DNA of 64,000 nt from Paenibacillus sp. FSL H7-0737 (lineage in GTDB: Bacteria; Bacillota; Bacilli; Paenibacillales; Paenibacillaceae), in the NCBI RefSeq assembly GCF_000758545.1, contig NZ_CP009279.1:248001-312000 (forward strand), read 5' to 3'. Made by a program: the position numbers and the translations under genes. This document shows positions 36,225 through 44,600 of this stretch, one piece after another; positions within the stretch are counted from its first letter, which is position 1; each line of letters begins with the position of its first letter. The notes beneath the pieces are model-generated. The model worked only from the letters and a program-made list of their open reading frames with translations. It made no database searches and was not told the DNA's origin.

Positions 36225-36410
36225 TTTAGGGAAATCCTCCCTATAAATTACGCGAAAATAGCTTAAAACGCTATTTTTTAGGGAATTTCTCCCTATAAAT
36301 ACGAAGAATATCCCCGATTGTGCCTGAATTGGAGGAATTATAGGGAGTTTTTCCCTAATTAGTAGTAAACCAAGCCTTAACCACAGAATTTTAGGGAGGA
36401 ATTCCCTAAA
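36225..36410. repeat. Four short palindromic TAGGGA...TCCCTA repeats
   Basis: Four related inverted repeats with cores TTTAGGGA / TCCCTATAA at 36225-36247, 36277-36299, 36338-36360 and 36390-36410, each able to form a 6-9 bp hairpin with a 4-8 nt loop. Between copies 1 and 2 there is also GCGAAAATAGC...GCTATTTTTT. They resemble the small intergenic hairpin repeats of Paenibacillus-type genomes (general knowledge, not checked). Confidence 0.7.
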
Positions 36411-36440
36411 AACTATAAGGGGGCTCTCTCAAGTAGCGGT

Positions 36441-36641
36441 TTAAGTGTTGTCGCGCCACTCCGTCACCTCGCTTCCCGTAATCCGCATCAACGTAACCTG
36501 CAACTCCGTCCCACGCCACTCCATAACCCCGCCATTCCGCAACCAGCGTAACCTGTACTCAGCAAATACGCCCCCACGCGACTCTATAACCTCGTAACTC
36601 CTCCACCCGGCGATCTCAAGGTCCCGCCAGCTCGCCCCCAT
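36441..36641 (-). CDS. Doubtful 66-aa ORF with short internal repeats
   Basis: A GC-rich open frame in otherwise AT-rich intergenic DNA. The translation contains three related pieces, YEVIESRG, GVMEWRG and EVTEWRD, so the DNA itself is weakly repetitive. No strong ribosome site before the ATG, no known family. Could be a decayed gene or a non-coding repeat; composition differs clearly from both sides. Confidence 0.2.
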   Translation of the reverse strand: MGASWRDLEIAGWRSYEVIESRGGVFAEYRLRWLRNGGVMEWRGTELQVTLMRITGSEVTEWRDNT

Positions 36642-36676
36642 CCCATTATCTTATAGTCAGCTGGGAGCACGCATAC

Positions 36677-36698
36677 TATAATAAAATCACTCTAGAGT
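36677..36698 (+). promoter_or_regulatory. Promoter -10 and palindrome before the PucR-type regulator
   Basis: -10 TATAAT (36677-36682) with a possible -35 TAGTCA 17 bp upstream; the perfect palindrome ACTCTAGAGT (36689-36698) covers the expected start site, suggesting autoregulation. Confidence 0.45.
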
Positions 36699-36736
36699 AC
36701 AAGGTTCGGCTATTTTTTCAGGCAGGGGTGGGGCTA

Positions 36737-37996
36737 GTGACGGAAAAGGATCCATTGTTTGATCGTTTCTTCGATAGTATGGAATCGTTGGCGGATGCGA
36801 TTAGTGAATCTCTTCAATCCCAAGTTACGATTGAGGACAGCAATCACCATGTGATCGGATACAGCTCCCATCAATTTGAGAGTGATTCCGCGAGAATTTC
36901 GACCATTATTGGAAAGCGCGTGCCTAACGCTGTCATTATTGGCTTGCGCAAGAAGGGGGTTATGCAGCAGCTTGAGAGCGCTACACGTCCGATTCGGATT
37001 CCTGCGGTCATGGAGGTAGGTCTTGGCCCCCGACTCGCTATTTGCATCAAACATCAGAAGGAAATTCTCGGGTACATATGGGTAGTGGATGCAGGCAATC
37101 TAGTTGAAGGATACGCAGAGAATATTGTAGAGAAAGCGGCGGCCATCGTTGGTCGTTATATATTGAAGCAACGGGGTTGGAAGACGAAGCAGGAGAAAAC
37201 GCAGGAGGATTTTTTCTGGAAGCTGCTCACCTCCCATTATGACAATGAAGCGAATATCAAGCAGGACGCGGAAGTTTGGTCGATTCTTTTGCCGGACAAA
37301 TATTATATTAGCGTGTTTGAGAGTGACAAGGTCATCAAAGACCACTTCGTACTTCGGTTTCGGCAAACTATGACCTCCTATCCGGGGCTGAAATTATTAT
37401 TTCTGACTGCTGAGCACAATCGGTTAATTATATTGTTTTCATTCAGCTTTCGCATGGAAGGGACGGGTGGTCTGTATTCGTTCATGCACAAGATTATCGA
37501 GGATATGCGTAAGAGTGAGAGCTGTATGCTGGCTGCAGGCTGTAGCCTGGATTACACTGAATATATGTCGGCAGCCATTGCGTACTGGGAAGCGGGTTCC
37601 ATTCTGGAAATCAAGAAGCTGCTGCCTTTTCATGGCCGAGAGTTACTATTGTATGAGGATATTGGATTTTGGGCGTATGTTCCGGCTATTATAGAGCAAA
37701 AACGTAGTCGGACCCGTAAAAGTCCTTTACTGTATCCGCTAAAAGAGCATGATCGCGAGCATAAAAGTGATTTTCTAAAAACGATTGCCGTTTATTTATC
37801 ACTCAGTGGAAACTTGAAGGAATCCGCCGCTTTTTTACATATTCATACCAACACATTGCTGTACAGATTAAATCGCATAGCAGAGATTACGGGAAAAAGC
37901 TTAAAGGATACGGGATACCGCACTTCTATATATTTGGATATTTTGACGGAAGAGACCAGGCAGCTCAATCAGTGGTTTGTTGAGTCAGGGGAATAA
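36737..37996 (+). CDS. PucR-family transcriptional regulator, AdeR-like
   Basis: A 419-aa regulator with the PucR/CdaR C-terminal HTH (about 355-410): FLKTIAVYLSLSGNLKESAA, FLHIHTNTLLYRLNRIAEIT, and preceding GGDEF-like linker typical of the family. The N-terminal half has a ligand-sensing region. Start GTG 36737 has AGGGG at workable spacing; GTG 36728 is the alternative. In Bacillus subtilis the PucR-type AdeR activates ald; here the gene sits downstream of ald, so the same job is likely but unproven. Target could be the inverted repeat at 34536-34551. Confidence 0.82.
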   Translation: MTEKDPLFDRFFDSMESLADAISESLQSQVTIEDSNHHVIGYSSHQFESDSARISTIIGKRVPNAVIIGLRKKGVMQQLESATRPIRIPAVMEVGLGPRLAICIKHQKEILGYIWVVDAGNLVEGYAENIVEKAAAIVGRYILKQRGWKTKQEKTQEDFFWKLLTSHYDNEANIKQDAEVWSILLPDKYYISVFESDKVIKDHFVLRFRQTMTSYPGLKLLFLTAEHNRLIILFSFSFRMEGTGGLYSFMHKIIEDMRKSESCMLAAGCSLDYTEYMSAAIAYWEAGSILEIKKLLPFHGRELLLYEDIGFWAYVPAIIEQKRSRTRKSPLLYPLKEHDREHKSDFLKTIAVYLSLSGNLKESAAFLHIHTNTLLYRLNRIAEITGKSLKDTGYRTSIYLDILTEETRQLNQWFVESGE

Positions 37997-38008
37997 AATG
38001 AATTAAGC

Positions 38009-38036
38009 ACCAACTGGGCAGCGAACACGTACAATA
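38009..38036 (+). promoter_or_regulatory. Possible sigma-K promoter of tgl
   Basis: AC (38009-38010), 17 bp, then CGTACAATA (38028-38036), one mismatch from the sigma-K -10 pattern CATANNNTA. Fits mother-cell expression known for tgl in B. subtilis. Confidence 0.4.
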
Positions 38037-38074
38037 ACCTATATTTAGAACCTATAATATTGGAGGGACTAAGC

Positions 38075-38803
38075 ATGGTGAAGGAAGTTCGTTCACCCGA
38101 TGCCCTTGACTTTGAACGGAAAATGAGAGACAGCATCGTGGAATCGGCGGAAGCTTTAAATAACAGTGGAGCGGATTTTGCAACATTTGATGAGTCGCGC
38201 TGCAACCCGCAGTTTTGGACGCGTACAGATATTGGAGGACTACAGCTGAACGCTGGTGTGGCACCTTCGGTGGGGATTAAAGACATTTTTCAGAACGGAC
38301 ATTTATATGCCTTCGAATGCGCGACAGCGATGGTCATTGTTATGTACAGGGCGACAATTGAAGCTATAGGTGAAGAAGCCTTTAATAGGTATTTTACGGA
38401 TTTATTCTTATGGGATTGGAACTACGACGAGAATCTGCGCTTAATTACGAACTATAATAAGGATCAGATGCTGCGGGGAGATATTGTGTATTTCAGGAAT
38501 CCAGATCATGCGCCTAGCAAGCCAGAATGGCAGGGTGAAAATGCTGTTAAGCTTGAAGAAGACCTGTATTATGGCCACGGCATTGGGATAACCACTGCAG
38601 AAGTCATCATAGCCTCTCTTAATGAGGAAAGATCGCCCGGAAGCAATACCTCAGCTTTTCTTACGAATGAGTCGATACATCCTGATTTTAATTATTTACA
38701 GCGACTATCTACAGGCTCTGTCTTACCCATGGCGGAAAATAGAGGCTCTGAGTGCACTGTGTTTTCAAGAATAGGGACTAGAAGCTATATTTATAAGATT
38801 TAA
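38075..38803 (+). CDS. tgl: Protein-glutamine gamma-glutamyltransferase (spore coat transglutaminase)
   Basis: Cross-links spore coat proteins by forming epsilon-(gamma-glutamyl)lysine bonds. 242 aa, close to the B. subtilis enzyme (245 aa). The active-site Cys is in LYAFECATAMVIVMYRA (about residue 82); FLWDWNYDENL, GDIVYFRNPDH and YYGHGIGI are typical of the Tgl family. ATG 38075 follows GGAGGGACTAAGC; the longer frame starts inside that ribosome site. Monocistronic between adeR-like and the convergent hflX. Confidence 0.94.
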   Translation: MVKEVRSPDALDFERKMRDSIVESAEALNNSGADFATFDESRCNPQFWTRTDIGGLQLNAGVAPSVGIKDIFQNGHLYAFECATAMVIVMYRATIEAIGEEAFNRYFTDLFLWDWNYDENLRLITNYNKDQMLRGDIVYFRNPDHAPSKPEWQGENAVKLEEDLYYGHGIGITTAEVIIASLNEERSPGSNTSAFLTNESIHPDFNYLQRLSTGSVLPMAENRGSECTVFSRIGTRSYIYKI

Positions 38804-38847
38804 CAGCTAAGAGAGTGCTAAGAAGAGCTATCTTCCTGAAAAAAATT

Positions 38848-38869
38848 CCGGACCTCCGATAAGGTCCGG
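38848..38869. terminator. Bidirectional terminator between tgl and hflX
   Basis: CCGGACCT/AGGTCCGG stem with 6-nt loop. On the minus strand it is followed by a T-rich run (AATTTTTTT), on the plus strand by GATTTA. Confidence 0.75.
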
Positions 38870-38889
38870 GATTTACTATGTCCAATAGC

Positions 38890-40155
38890 CTAAAGCTCAA
38901 CAAAGTCGTTGCGGAATTTCTCGAAATCAGATTTTCTACATTCTAGCGCAAGCCGTGTGCCTGTTTCTTCATAGCTAGTGGATTGAACATGGGCATGCTC
39001 GTTGAAATAGGAGACCACATTGCCGCGATCAAATGGAATCAGAATTTCACACTGTACATAATCGGTAAACACATGGCTGCGAATCAGATCTGTAAGTTCA
39101 GCTATCCCGCTATTTTGTTTGGCAGAGAGATAGACATTGTCACCCTCAAGGTGAGGGTAAGGCAAGTCAGTTAGGTCAGCCTTGTTGTAGGCATAAACCG
39201 TTGGAATTTGGTCCGCGCCGAGCGCTTTCAAAGTCTCATCAGTGACGGCCATATGCTGCTGATGCTGCGGATCGGAAATGTCGACTACGTGAATCAATAA
39301 GTCAGCTTCGGTCACCTCTTCGAGCGTGGAGCGGAAGGCTTTGACCAGATGATGGGGAAGCTGGCTGACGAATCCGACGGTATCTGTTAACAAAAAGGTT
39401 TTGTGATCCGGTAGCTCAATGCTCCGAACGGATGTCTCCAGCGTAGCAAATAACATATCCTTGGCGAACACTTGCTTATTAGAGCCTGGATGATACGTCT
39501 CCACGATCACATTCATTAAGCTGGACTTGCCGGTATTCGTATAGCCGACGAGACAGACGACCGGAACCTCATTCTTATGCCGCTGCTTCCGCTGAATTTG
39601 GCGCCTTGCTACTTGCTGTTGAAGCTCAACTTGTAACGCTGAAATACGTTCTTCAATTCTTCTGCGATCCAGCTCCAGCTTCGTTTCACCAGCGCCTCTG
39701 TTCTTCAGCCCAGCACCACCGCCTTGTCTTCCGAGGGATTCTCGGAGACCTGTCAGGCGGGGCAGCATATACTGCAGCTTGGCTACTTCTACTTGCAGCT
39801 GTGCTTCTTTGGTTTTCGCTCTTTCTGCGAAAATATTCAAGATCAGAATCGTTCGGTCAATGACCTGACGGCCTAGAGAAGACTCCAAATTGCGAATCTG
39901 TGAAGGAGACAGCTCATCATTAAAAATAACAATAGGAGCATCATGCGCTTCTAAGAGCGCAGATAATTCTTGGATTTTGCCTGTGCCGATATAGTGGGAA
40001 GGGTTGATCCGGCTTGCCTTCTGACTAAGTTCTCCGACAACTTCTAGGTCACAGGCAGCTGCCAGATTAGTGAGTTCTTCCATCGAATAATCGAAGTTTG
40101 TTTCGTTTTGTAGCTGGACACCGACTATAATAGCTTTTTCTCGTAGTTGTTCCAT
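38890..40155 (-). CDS. hflX: Ribosome-splitting GTPase HflX
   Basis: GTPase that binds and splits stalled or stressed 70S ribosomes and gives antibiotic tolerance in several Firmicutes. About 421 aa. N-terminal HflX domain (PSHYIGTGKIQELSALLE; FNDELSPSQIRNLE), coiled GTP-binding linker (GRQGGGAGLKNRGAGETKLE), then the G domain: G1 VGYTNTGKSSLMN, G3 DTVGFVSQLPHHLVKAF, G4 YNKADL. The ATG at 40167 abuts GGAGG and cannot use it; ATG 40155 is 12 nt away and preferred. A 450-nt leader with upstream ORF and terminator precedes it (listed below), pointing to attenuation control. Confidence 0.93.
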   Translation of the reverse strand: MEQLREKAIIVGVQLQNETNFDYSMEELTNLAAACDLEVVGELSQKASRINPSHYIGTGKIQELSALLEAHDAPIVIFNDELSPSQIRNLESSLGRQVIDRTILILNIFAERAKTKEAQLQVEVAKLQYMLPRLTGLRESLGRQGGGAGLKNRGAGETKLELDRRRIEERISALQVELQQQVARRQIQRKQRHKNEVPVVCLVGYTNTGKSSLMNVIVETYHPGSNKQVFAKDMLFATLETSVRSIELPDHKTFLLTDTVGFVSQLPHHLVKAFRSTLEEVTEADLLIHVVDISDPQHQQHMAVTDETLKALGADQIPTVYAYNKADLTDLPYPHLEGDNVYLSAKQNSGIAELTDLIRSHVFTDYVQCEILIPFDRGNVVSYFNEHAHVQSTSYEETGTRLALECRKSDFEKFRNDFVEL

Positions 40156-40191
40156 ATATTTATTCATCCTCCAATAGTAAATAGTAAACGC

Positions 40192-40217
40192 AAAAAAACA
40201 CAGGACATCTGCCTGTG
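40192..40217 (-). terminator. Leader terminator in front of hflX
   Basis: CACAGG/CCTGTG stem followed by T7 on the minus strand, only 37 nt before the hflX start, so readthrough must be regulated for hflX to be expressed. Confidence 0.85.
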
Positions 40218-40218
40218 C

Positions 40219-40290
40219 TTACGGTTCGTTAGAGGACGTCAGAACAAATGTGTAAGGAGAAATCTCCGTTACGACATTAGGGTCTTCCAT
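40219..40290 (-). CDS. Short upstream ORF abutting the hflX leader terminator
   Basis: A 23-codon frame from ATG 40290 (MEDPNVVTEI...) ending TAA 2 nt before the terminator stem. It lacks a clear Shine-Dalgarno. Two other short frames precede it: GTG 40390 to 40337 (MKLILSYNLNQLLLVRD, with AAGG 12 nt upstream) and ATG 40322 to 40269. Translation of the last frame would place ribosomes against the terminator. Evidence for coding is positional only. Confidence 0.3.
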   Translation of the reverse strand: MEDPNVVTEISPYTFVLTSSNEP

Positions 40291-40538
40291 AGATATATCG
40301 AAGCAAACAACGGCTCGGTCATAGGGGAATGATAAATTAATCCCTTACGAGTAGCAGTTGGTTTAAATTATAAGAAAGTATAAGTTTCACGATATACTTT
40401 ATCCTTATAATTCTCACATAAACGCTACCGTCCTTATAAGGACGCCGAAGGCGTTTTAGTTTGTTGGCTTCTATGGAGTTAAATGGGTAGACCAATCCTG
40501 AGTCCTCTGCACATGGGCAGAGCTTTAGCGCTATTCAA

Positions 40539-40577
40539 TTAGCCGCGCAAAGTTCTAACTCGGATAAAGTCTATCAC
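40539..40577 (-). CDS. Leader peptide ORF of hflX
   Basis: MIDFIRVRTLRG, starting at GTG 40577, 6 nt after a perfect GGAGGG (40584-40589) and about 26 nt from the predicted transcription start. It contains Arg-Val-Arg, the Arg/Lys-X-Arg/Lys pattern known to cause macrolide-dependent ribosome arrest in other leader peptides. Coding is inferred from the ribosome site and position. Confidence 0.55.
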   Translation of the reverse strand: MIDFIRVRTLRG

Positions 40578-40609
40578 ACGTAACCCTCCGTTCATAAAAA
40601 GTTAAGTCG

Positions 40610-40638
40610 AGTTTACCACATCCTTTATTTGGTGGCAA
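40610..40638 (-). promoter_or_regulatory. Promoter of hflX
   Basis: On the minus strand: -35 TTGCCA (40633-40638), 17-bp spacer, -10 TAAACT (40610-40615). Confidence 0.65.
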
Positions 40639-40753
40639 ATCTGTATTTTATGCTCGGTGAAGCACTTCTCTATTTTAGTATCATCCAAGAATTCTAAAAA
40701 ATGATTGCATACCATATATATATAATTTGATATGAATAGGAGGTGTGAAGACA

Positions 40754-41548
40754 TTGCCTGTCCTCTCTACAAACACCATCATTAATTTACCTGTCGACGG
40801 TACTCGTCCAATAGATCAAGTTGTGATCAAAGTGGTTAACAATGGATCAGCTGGCGCGGCTTGTTATTTAACGGGTTTAGCCAATAGTGCAAGTCCTCAG
40901 ACAGTCTTTATTGAAGAATTATTTGAGCTGCAATATCGGGAAACGTCAAGCAAGACCTACACTATTGTAGAGAATTTATTCCAATTTAATTTTGTGTATT
41001 CACAGGAACAATTGAAGATTCAGGTTTTTCTTGTGGATGTGAACGGTGTCTGGACAGCTGTTAATCTGGAAGTGTTTCAAGTAAGCCGTATAACCTCGGA
41101 AATCCGTGATAACGTATCGGTTACATCGACTGACTTCGCGGCGATTAGCTTTATGAGGAGTTCTACCTTTACTATTCCACAAGGTCTTGCGGCTGAGATT
41201 AGACCGGCGGCTTTAGATATTCTATCCAAAAGACCTGTGCGATATATGGTCGTCGCAGGTGGCACTCTGGATGGGACATTCGAAAATTTCCCAACGCCAA
41301 CTACGGATATTCCTGTCACGGACACGGCATTGCTGGTGAATTACACCTGCACTACGGTCACGGGTGGAAAGGTGATTATGCAAGGTACAGGATCGGGAAT
41401 CTCCGGTGCTTATGCGAATTTGGCTGTTAATTTGCTTAACGAGCGACTTTCTTACGAGCTTCAGAATGAGCCGGTTACTCTGGTGGTTAACTCACTTTCA
41501 GGTGATGATGATCTCGCAGTCACCTTTAAGATGTCCGAGCAATGGTGA
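40754..41548 (+). CDS. Conserved-looking protein of unknown function, beta-rich
   Basis: About 264 aa, no signal peptide or membrane segment, alternating beta-type sequence throughout (VVIKVVNNGSAGAACYLTGL; LKIQVFLVDVNGVW; KVIMQGTGSGISGAYANLAV). I recognise no family; it could be a surface, spore-coat or structural protein. TTG 40754 (MPVLSTNTII) is 10 nt after AGGAGG, better than the GTG at 40745 that touches it. Single gene with a bidirectional terminator after it. Confidence 0.65.
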   Translation: MPVLSTNTIINLPVDGTRPIDQVVIKVVNNGSAGAACYLTGLANSASPQTVFIEELFELQYRETSSKTYTIVENLFQFNFVYSQEQLKIQVFLVDVNGVWTAVNLEVFQVSRITSEIRDNVSVTSTDFAAISFMRSSTFTIPQGLAAEIRPAALDILSKRPVRYMVVAGGTLDGTFENFPTPTTDIPVTDTALLVNYTCTTVTGGKVIMQGTGSGISGAYANLAVNLLNERLSYELQNEPVTLVVNSLSGDDDLAVTFKMSEQW

Positions 41549-41590
41549 GCGTTCTTTAATCCAGTAATGAAGATAAATTCTAGTGATTGA

Positions 41591-41627
41591 AAAAAGGAAC
41601 ATCCGCGTAGATGCGAATGTTCCTTTT
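41591..41627. terminator. Bidirectional terminator between the unknown gene and the SNF2 gene
   Basis: AAAGGAACAT.CGC / GCG.ATGTTCCTTTT stem with one mismatch, A-run on the left and T-run on the right. Confidence 0.8.
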
Positions 41628-41650
41628 GATGGTCGTTGCAAGCGTTAAGA

Positions 41651-44600
41651 TTAGTCTGTTAAGCCTCGCCGTAATGTAAAGAGGTCTTTCAAAGCCTCAG
41701 TAGACAGCTCGGTAATCCAGCCTTCGGAGCTGGAGATGACATTATCGCTTAGCTGCTGCTTACTCTCCAGCATCTCATCAATCTTTTCTTCGAGCGTCCC
41801 GAGAGCGATGAACTTATGCACCTGTACATCACGCGTCTGGCCCATCCGATAGGCGCGGTCTGTCGCCTGATTCTCAACGGCCGGATTCCACCAGCGATCG
41901 AAGTGAAATACGTGATTGGCTGCGGTTAAGTTCAGACCGACACCTCCGGCTTTGAGAGAAAGGATGAATACATTCGGCTGATCAGACAGTGGTGCATCTG
42001 GACGTCTGGACCCTTCGTCCGCGGAAGGCGCAGGCGTCTGGAATCGCTCAATCATTCGGTCGCGCGCCTGTTTGGAGGTGCTTCCGTTCAAATAAAGGAC
42101 AGGCTCCCCAAGCTCCTGCTGTAGAACAGCCTGAAGCATTTTTCCCATCCCGACATATTGCGTAAAGATGAGACAGCGCTCATCCTCTGCACGCAGCTCC
42201 TTAACCATATCCAGCAGTCTTTCAAGTTTAGAGGAACGGTTAATGAGTAGACTGGTATCCAGTTTGTTGTCCGAATCCGTTTCAGGGAGGGCCTCCTTAG
42301 TTACAAGCATCGGGTGATCACATAGCTGCTTAAGTCCGGTCAAAGCCCCAAGAATAGCGCCCTTACGCTCAATACCTTCCAACTTCTGCATACGGTCGAG
42401 CAGTCCGTTTACGGTCTGGTCATAGAGCGCAGCTTGTTCAGCTGTCAGATGGACATAGGTCTTCATCTCGTTTTTATCTGGAAGATCGAGCTGAATGTTA
42501 GGATCCTTTTTCTTACGGCGTAGCATGAACGGCTTCACGAGATTCTGTAAGTCCGCTGTACGCTTCTCATCGCGTTCCTTCTCAATGGCATTACTGAATC
42601 GGTCGTTAAAGGCTTTGGCGCTGCCCAGATAACCTGGGGTTATAAAATCATAAATGGACCACAGCTCGGATAATCTGTTCTCTATAGGTGTTCCTGTCAG
42701 CGCAATCCGGTGTAAAGCCGGGAAGCTGCGCACAGCTACCGACTGCTTCGTTTGAGCATTTTTGATGTTCTGTGCTTCGTCCAGACAAATCGCCGCCCAA
42801 GTGAATTCCTTCAGCAACTCCTGATCAAGCGCTGCAGTCGCATAAGAGGTGAGTACCACGTCAGCTTGCGAAGCAGCGCCATAGAAGAATCCTGCGTCCA
42901 AACGGCGACTTCCGTAGTGCAGCATCACATTCAAAGAAGGCGCGAAGCGCTGCAATTCCTTCTGCCAGTTGCCCAGCACGGAGGTAGGGCAGATGATCAG
43001 AGCAGGCCAACCCGGAGGGTCGGTCTGGCGACGGGATGAGCTAGGATCGGTATTTTCTTTGATATGAAGTAAATATGCGATGAGTTGGACGGTCTTGCCA
43101 AGCCCCATATCATCGGCTAGACAAGCCCCCAAACCGAATTGACGCAGGAAAGTCAGCCAAGCATATCCTTCATGCTGATAGGTGCGTAGCTCTGCCTGGA
43201 GTCCTGCGGGCACTGGAGGCTTCGGCCACTGTGAGCGCTGGCCGAGCTGACCAATGAGGCTGATCAAATGCTCGTTTAGCTCTACCTCGAGCCGCAGGCG
43301 CGCAGCATCCTCTTGAAGCTGCTCTTCTGTAGCCTCAGCATCAGCTTCCTCACTCGCTTGCAGCAAATGAAGCTGAAGCACATCTTGGAAAGACAAGCCT
43401 TGCGACTTGTCCATACCAGCCATGGCTCTTTGGATTTGCGCCAGCAGCGCGGGATCGAGCGAGACCCATTTGCCTTTGAAGCGGACGAGTCGTTCTCCTC
43501 TTGCGACCAGCTCGGCAAATTCAGCTTCGGTGAGGTCGACGTCGCCGATGGAGATTCGCCAATCGAAATCGATGATCGAATCGAGACCGAACAGCGACTC
43601 GCCGCCGCTGCGTTTGTCCTCGCCGGAGCTGATCTTGGCGCGGAGGCGCGGTTTTTTCCGGCTGGCGGCTTCCCACCACGCCGGCAGCAGCACTTGCCAG
43701 CCTGCTTCCAGCAGCCGCTGGCTCTCGGCGGTTAAGAACCGCCAAGCGATGGCATCGCTGAGCGGTTCGGCCAGCACGTCGCCGCCCGCCGCGAAGCGCT
43801 CGGGCGGCAGACTGCCGCGGAGGCGCTCCAGCCATCCCGCGGCGCGTTCGTGCACGTGGGCCGACCATGCTGTCGGCCACAAGCCGTGCGGCTCGCCATC
43901 ATCGGCGAGCCTGATGGGAACAAGCGCGGATTCATCGCGCTTGTCCTGAAGGATCAGCTGCAGCCGCCAAGGGGATTCATCCCCTTCCGGCTCCAGCAGC
44001 TGAAGTGCAGGCCGGAAAGGCGCGGTATCCGCCTTCCAGCCAATGGCGATAAGCCATGCAGCGGTATCCATGCCCGCTGCAAGGGCCCCGCTTCTATCGA
44101 ATAGAAGCGGGTACTCGCTCCGGAGGTCGCCTGCTTCGGCCTCCGTGCTGTAATACCTCTGCGATACGGCGGCGGAGAACGCCGCGCGTAACCCACGGCT
44201 AAATTCGCTGCCGCCATTTAGCGCCTCAAGAGCCCCTTTGGCAGTGTCATTCTCCACTGCCACCTGCGCAAAAGCGCCCTCATCCCAGGTCCATTGCAAC
44301 CTCCCAGCGCGATAAGCGGAGATATCTGGAATATACTGTTTGTTCTCCAGACATATAGTCAGAAGTGGCGCCAGTTCAGTCAGGTGAGCCGCATCGCCCT
44401 CCCAGTTCCATTCGATATGCGCCAGCAGCTTCTGCTCTGTAAAGAAAGGGATGACCTGCTCTGCAGGTAGAATCACTAGCTCTACACCTTCGCCAGCTGG
44501 TTGAACCGTTAACTCCGTTCCATAAAAAGACGCCTCATGCCAGGCGAATAACCGCTGTTTAAGCTGCAAACCGGGCAAGAGATCTTCTCTTTCATTCATT

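Larger units (their letters stand above)
40156..40603 (-). promoter_or_regulatory. hflX 5' leader, candidate translation-coupled attenuator
   Basis: From the predicted start near 40603, the RNA holds in order: a 12-codon upstream ORF with strong Shine-Dalgarno (40539-40577), hairpin CTCTGC/GCAGAG (40505-40522), ACGCC/GGCGT (40442-40454) beside the palindrome CGTCCTTATAAGGACG (40429-40444), a long inverted repeat AATTATAAG...CTTATAATT (40366-40412), further short frames, and an intrinsic terminator (40192-40217). This is the layout of ribosome-arrest attenuators upstream of antibiotic-resistance genes. Confidence 0.65.

Noticed and set aside
43313..43949. Antisense frames of 140 and 180 aa within the SNF2 gene
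   Set aside because: Lie opposite conserved helicase-associated coding sequence in a GC-rich patch, which removes stop codons by composition.
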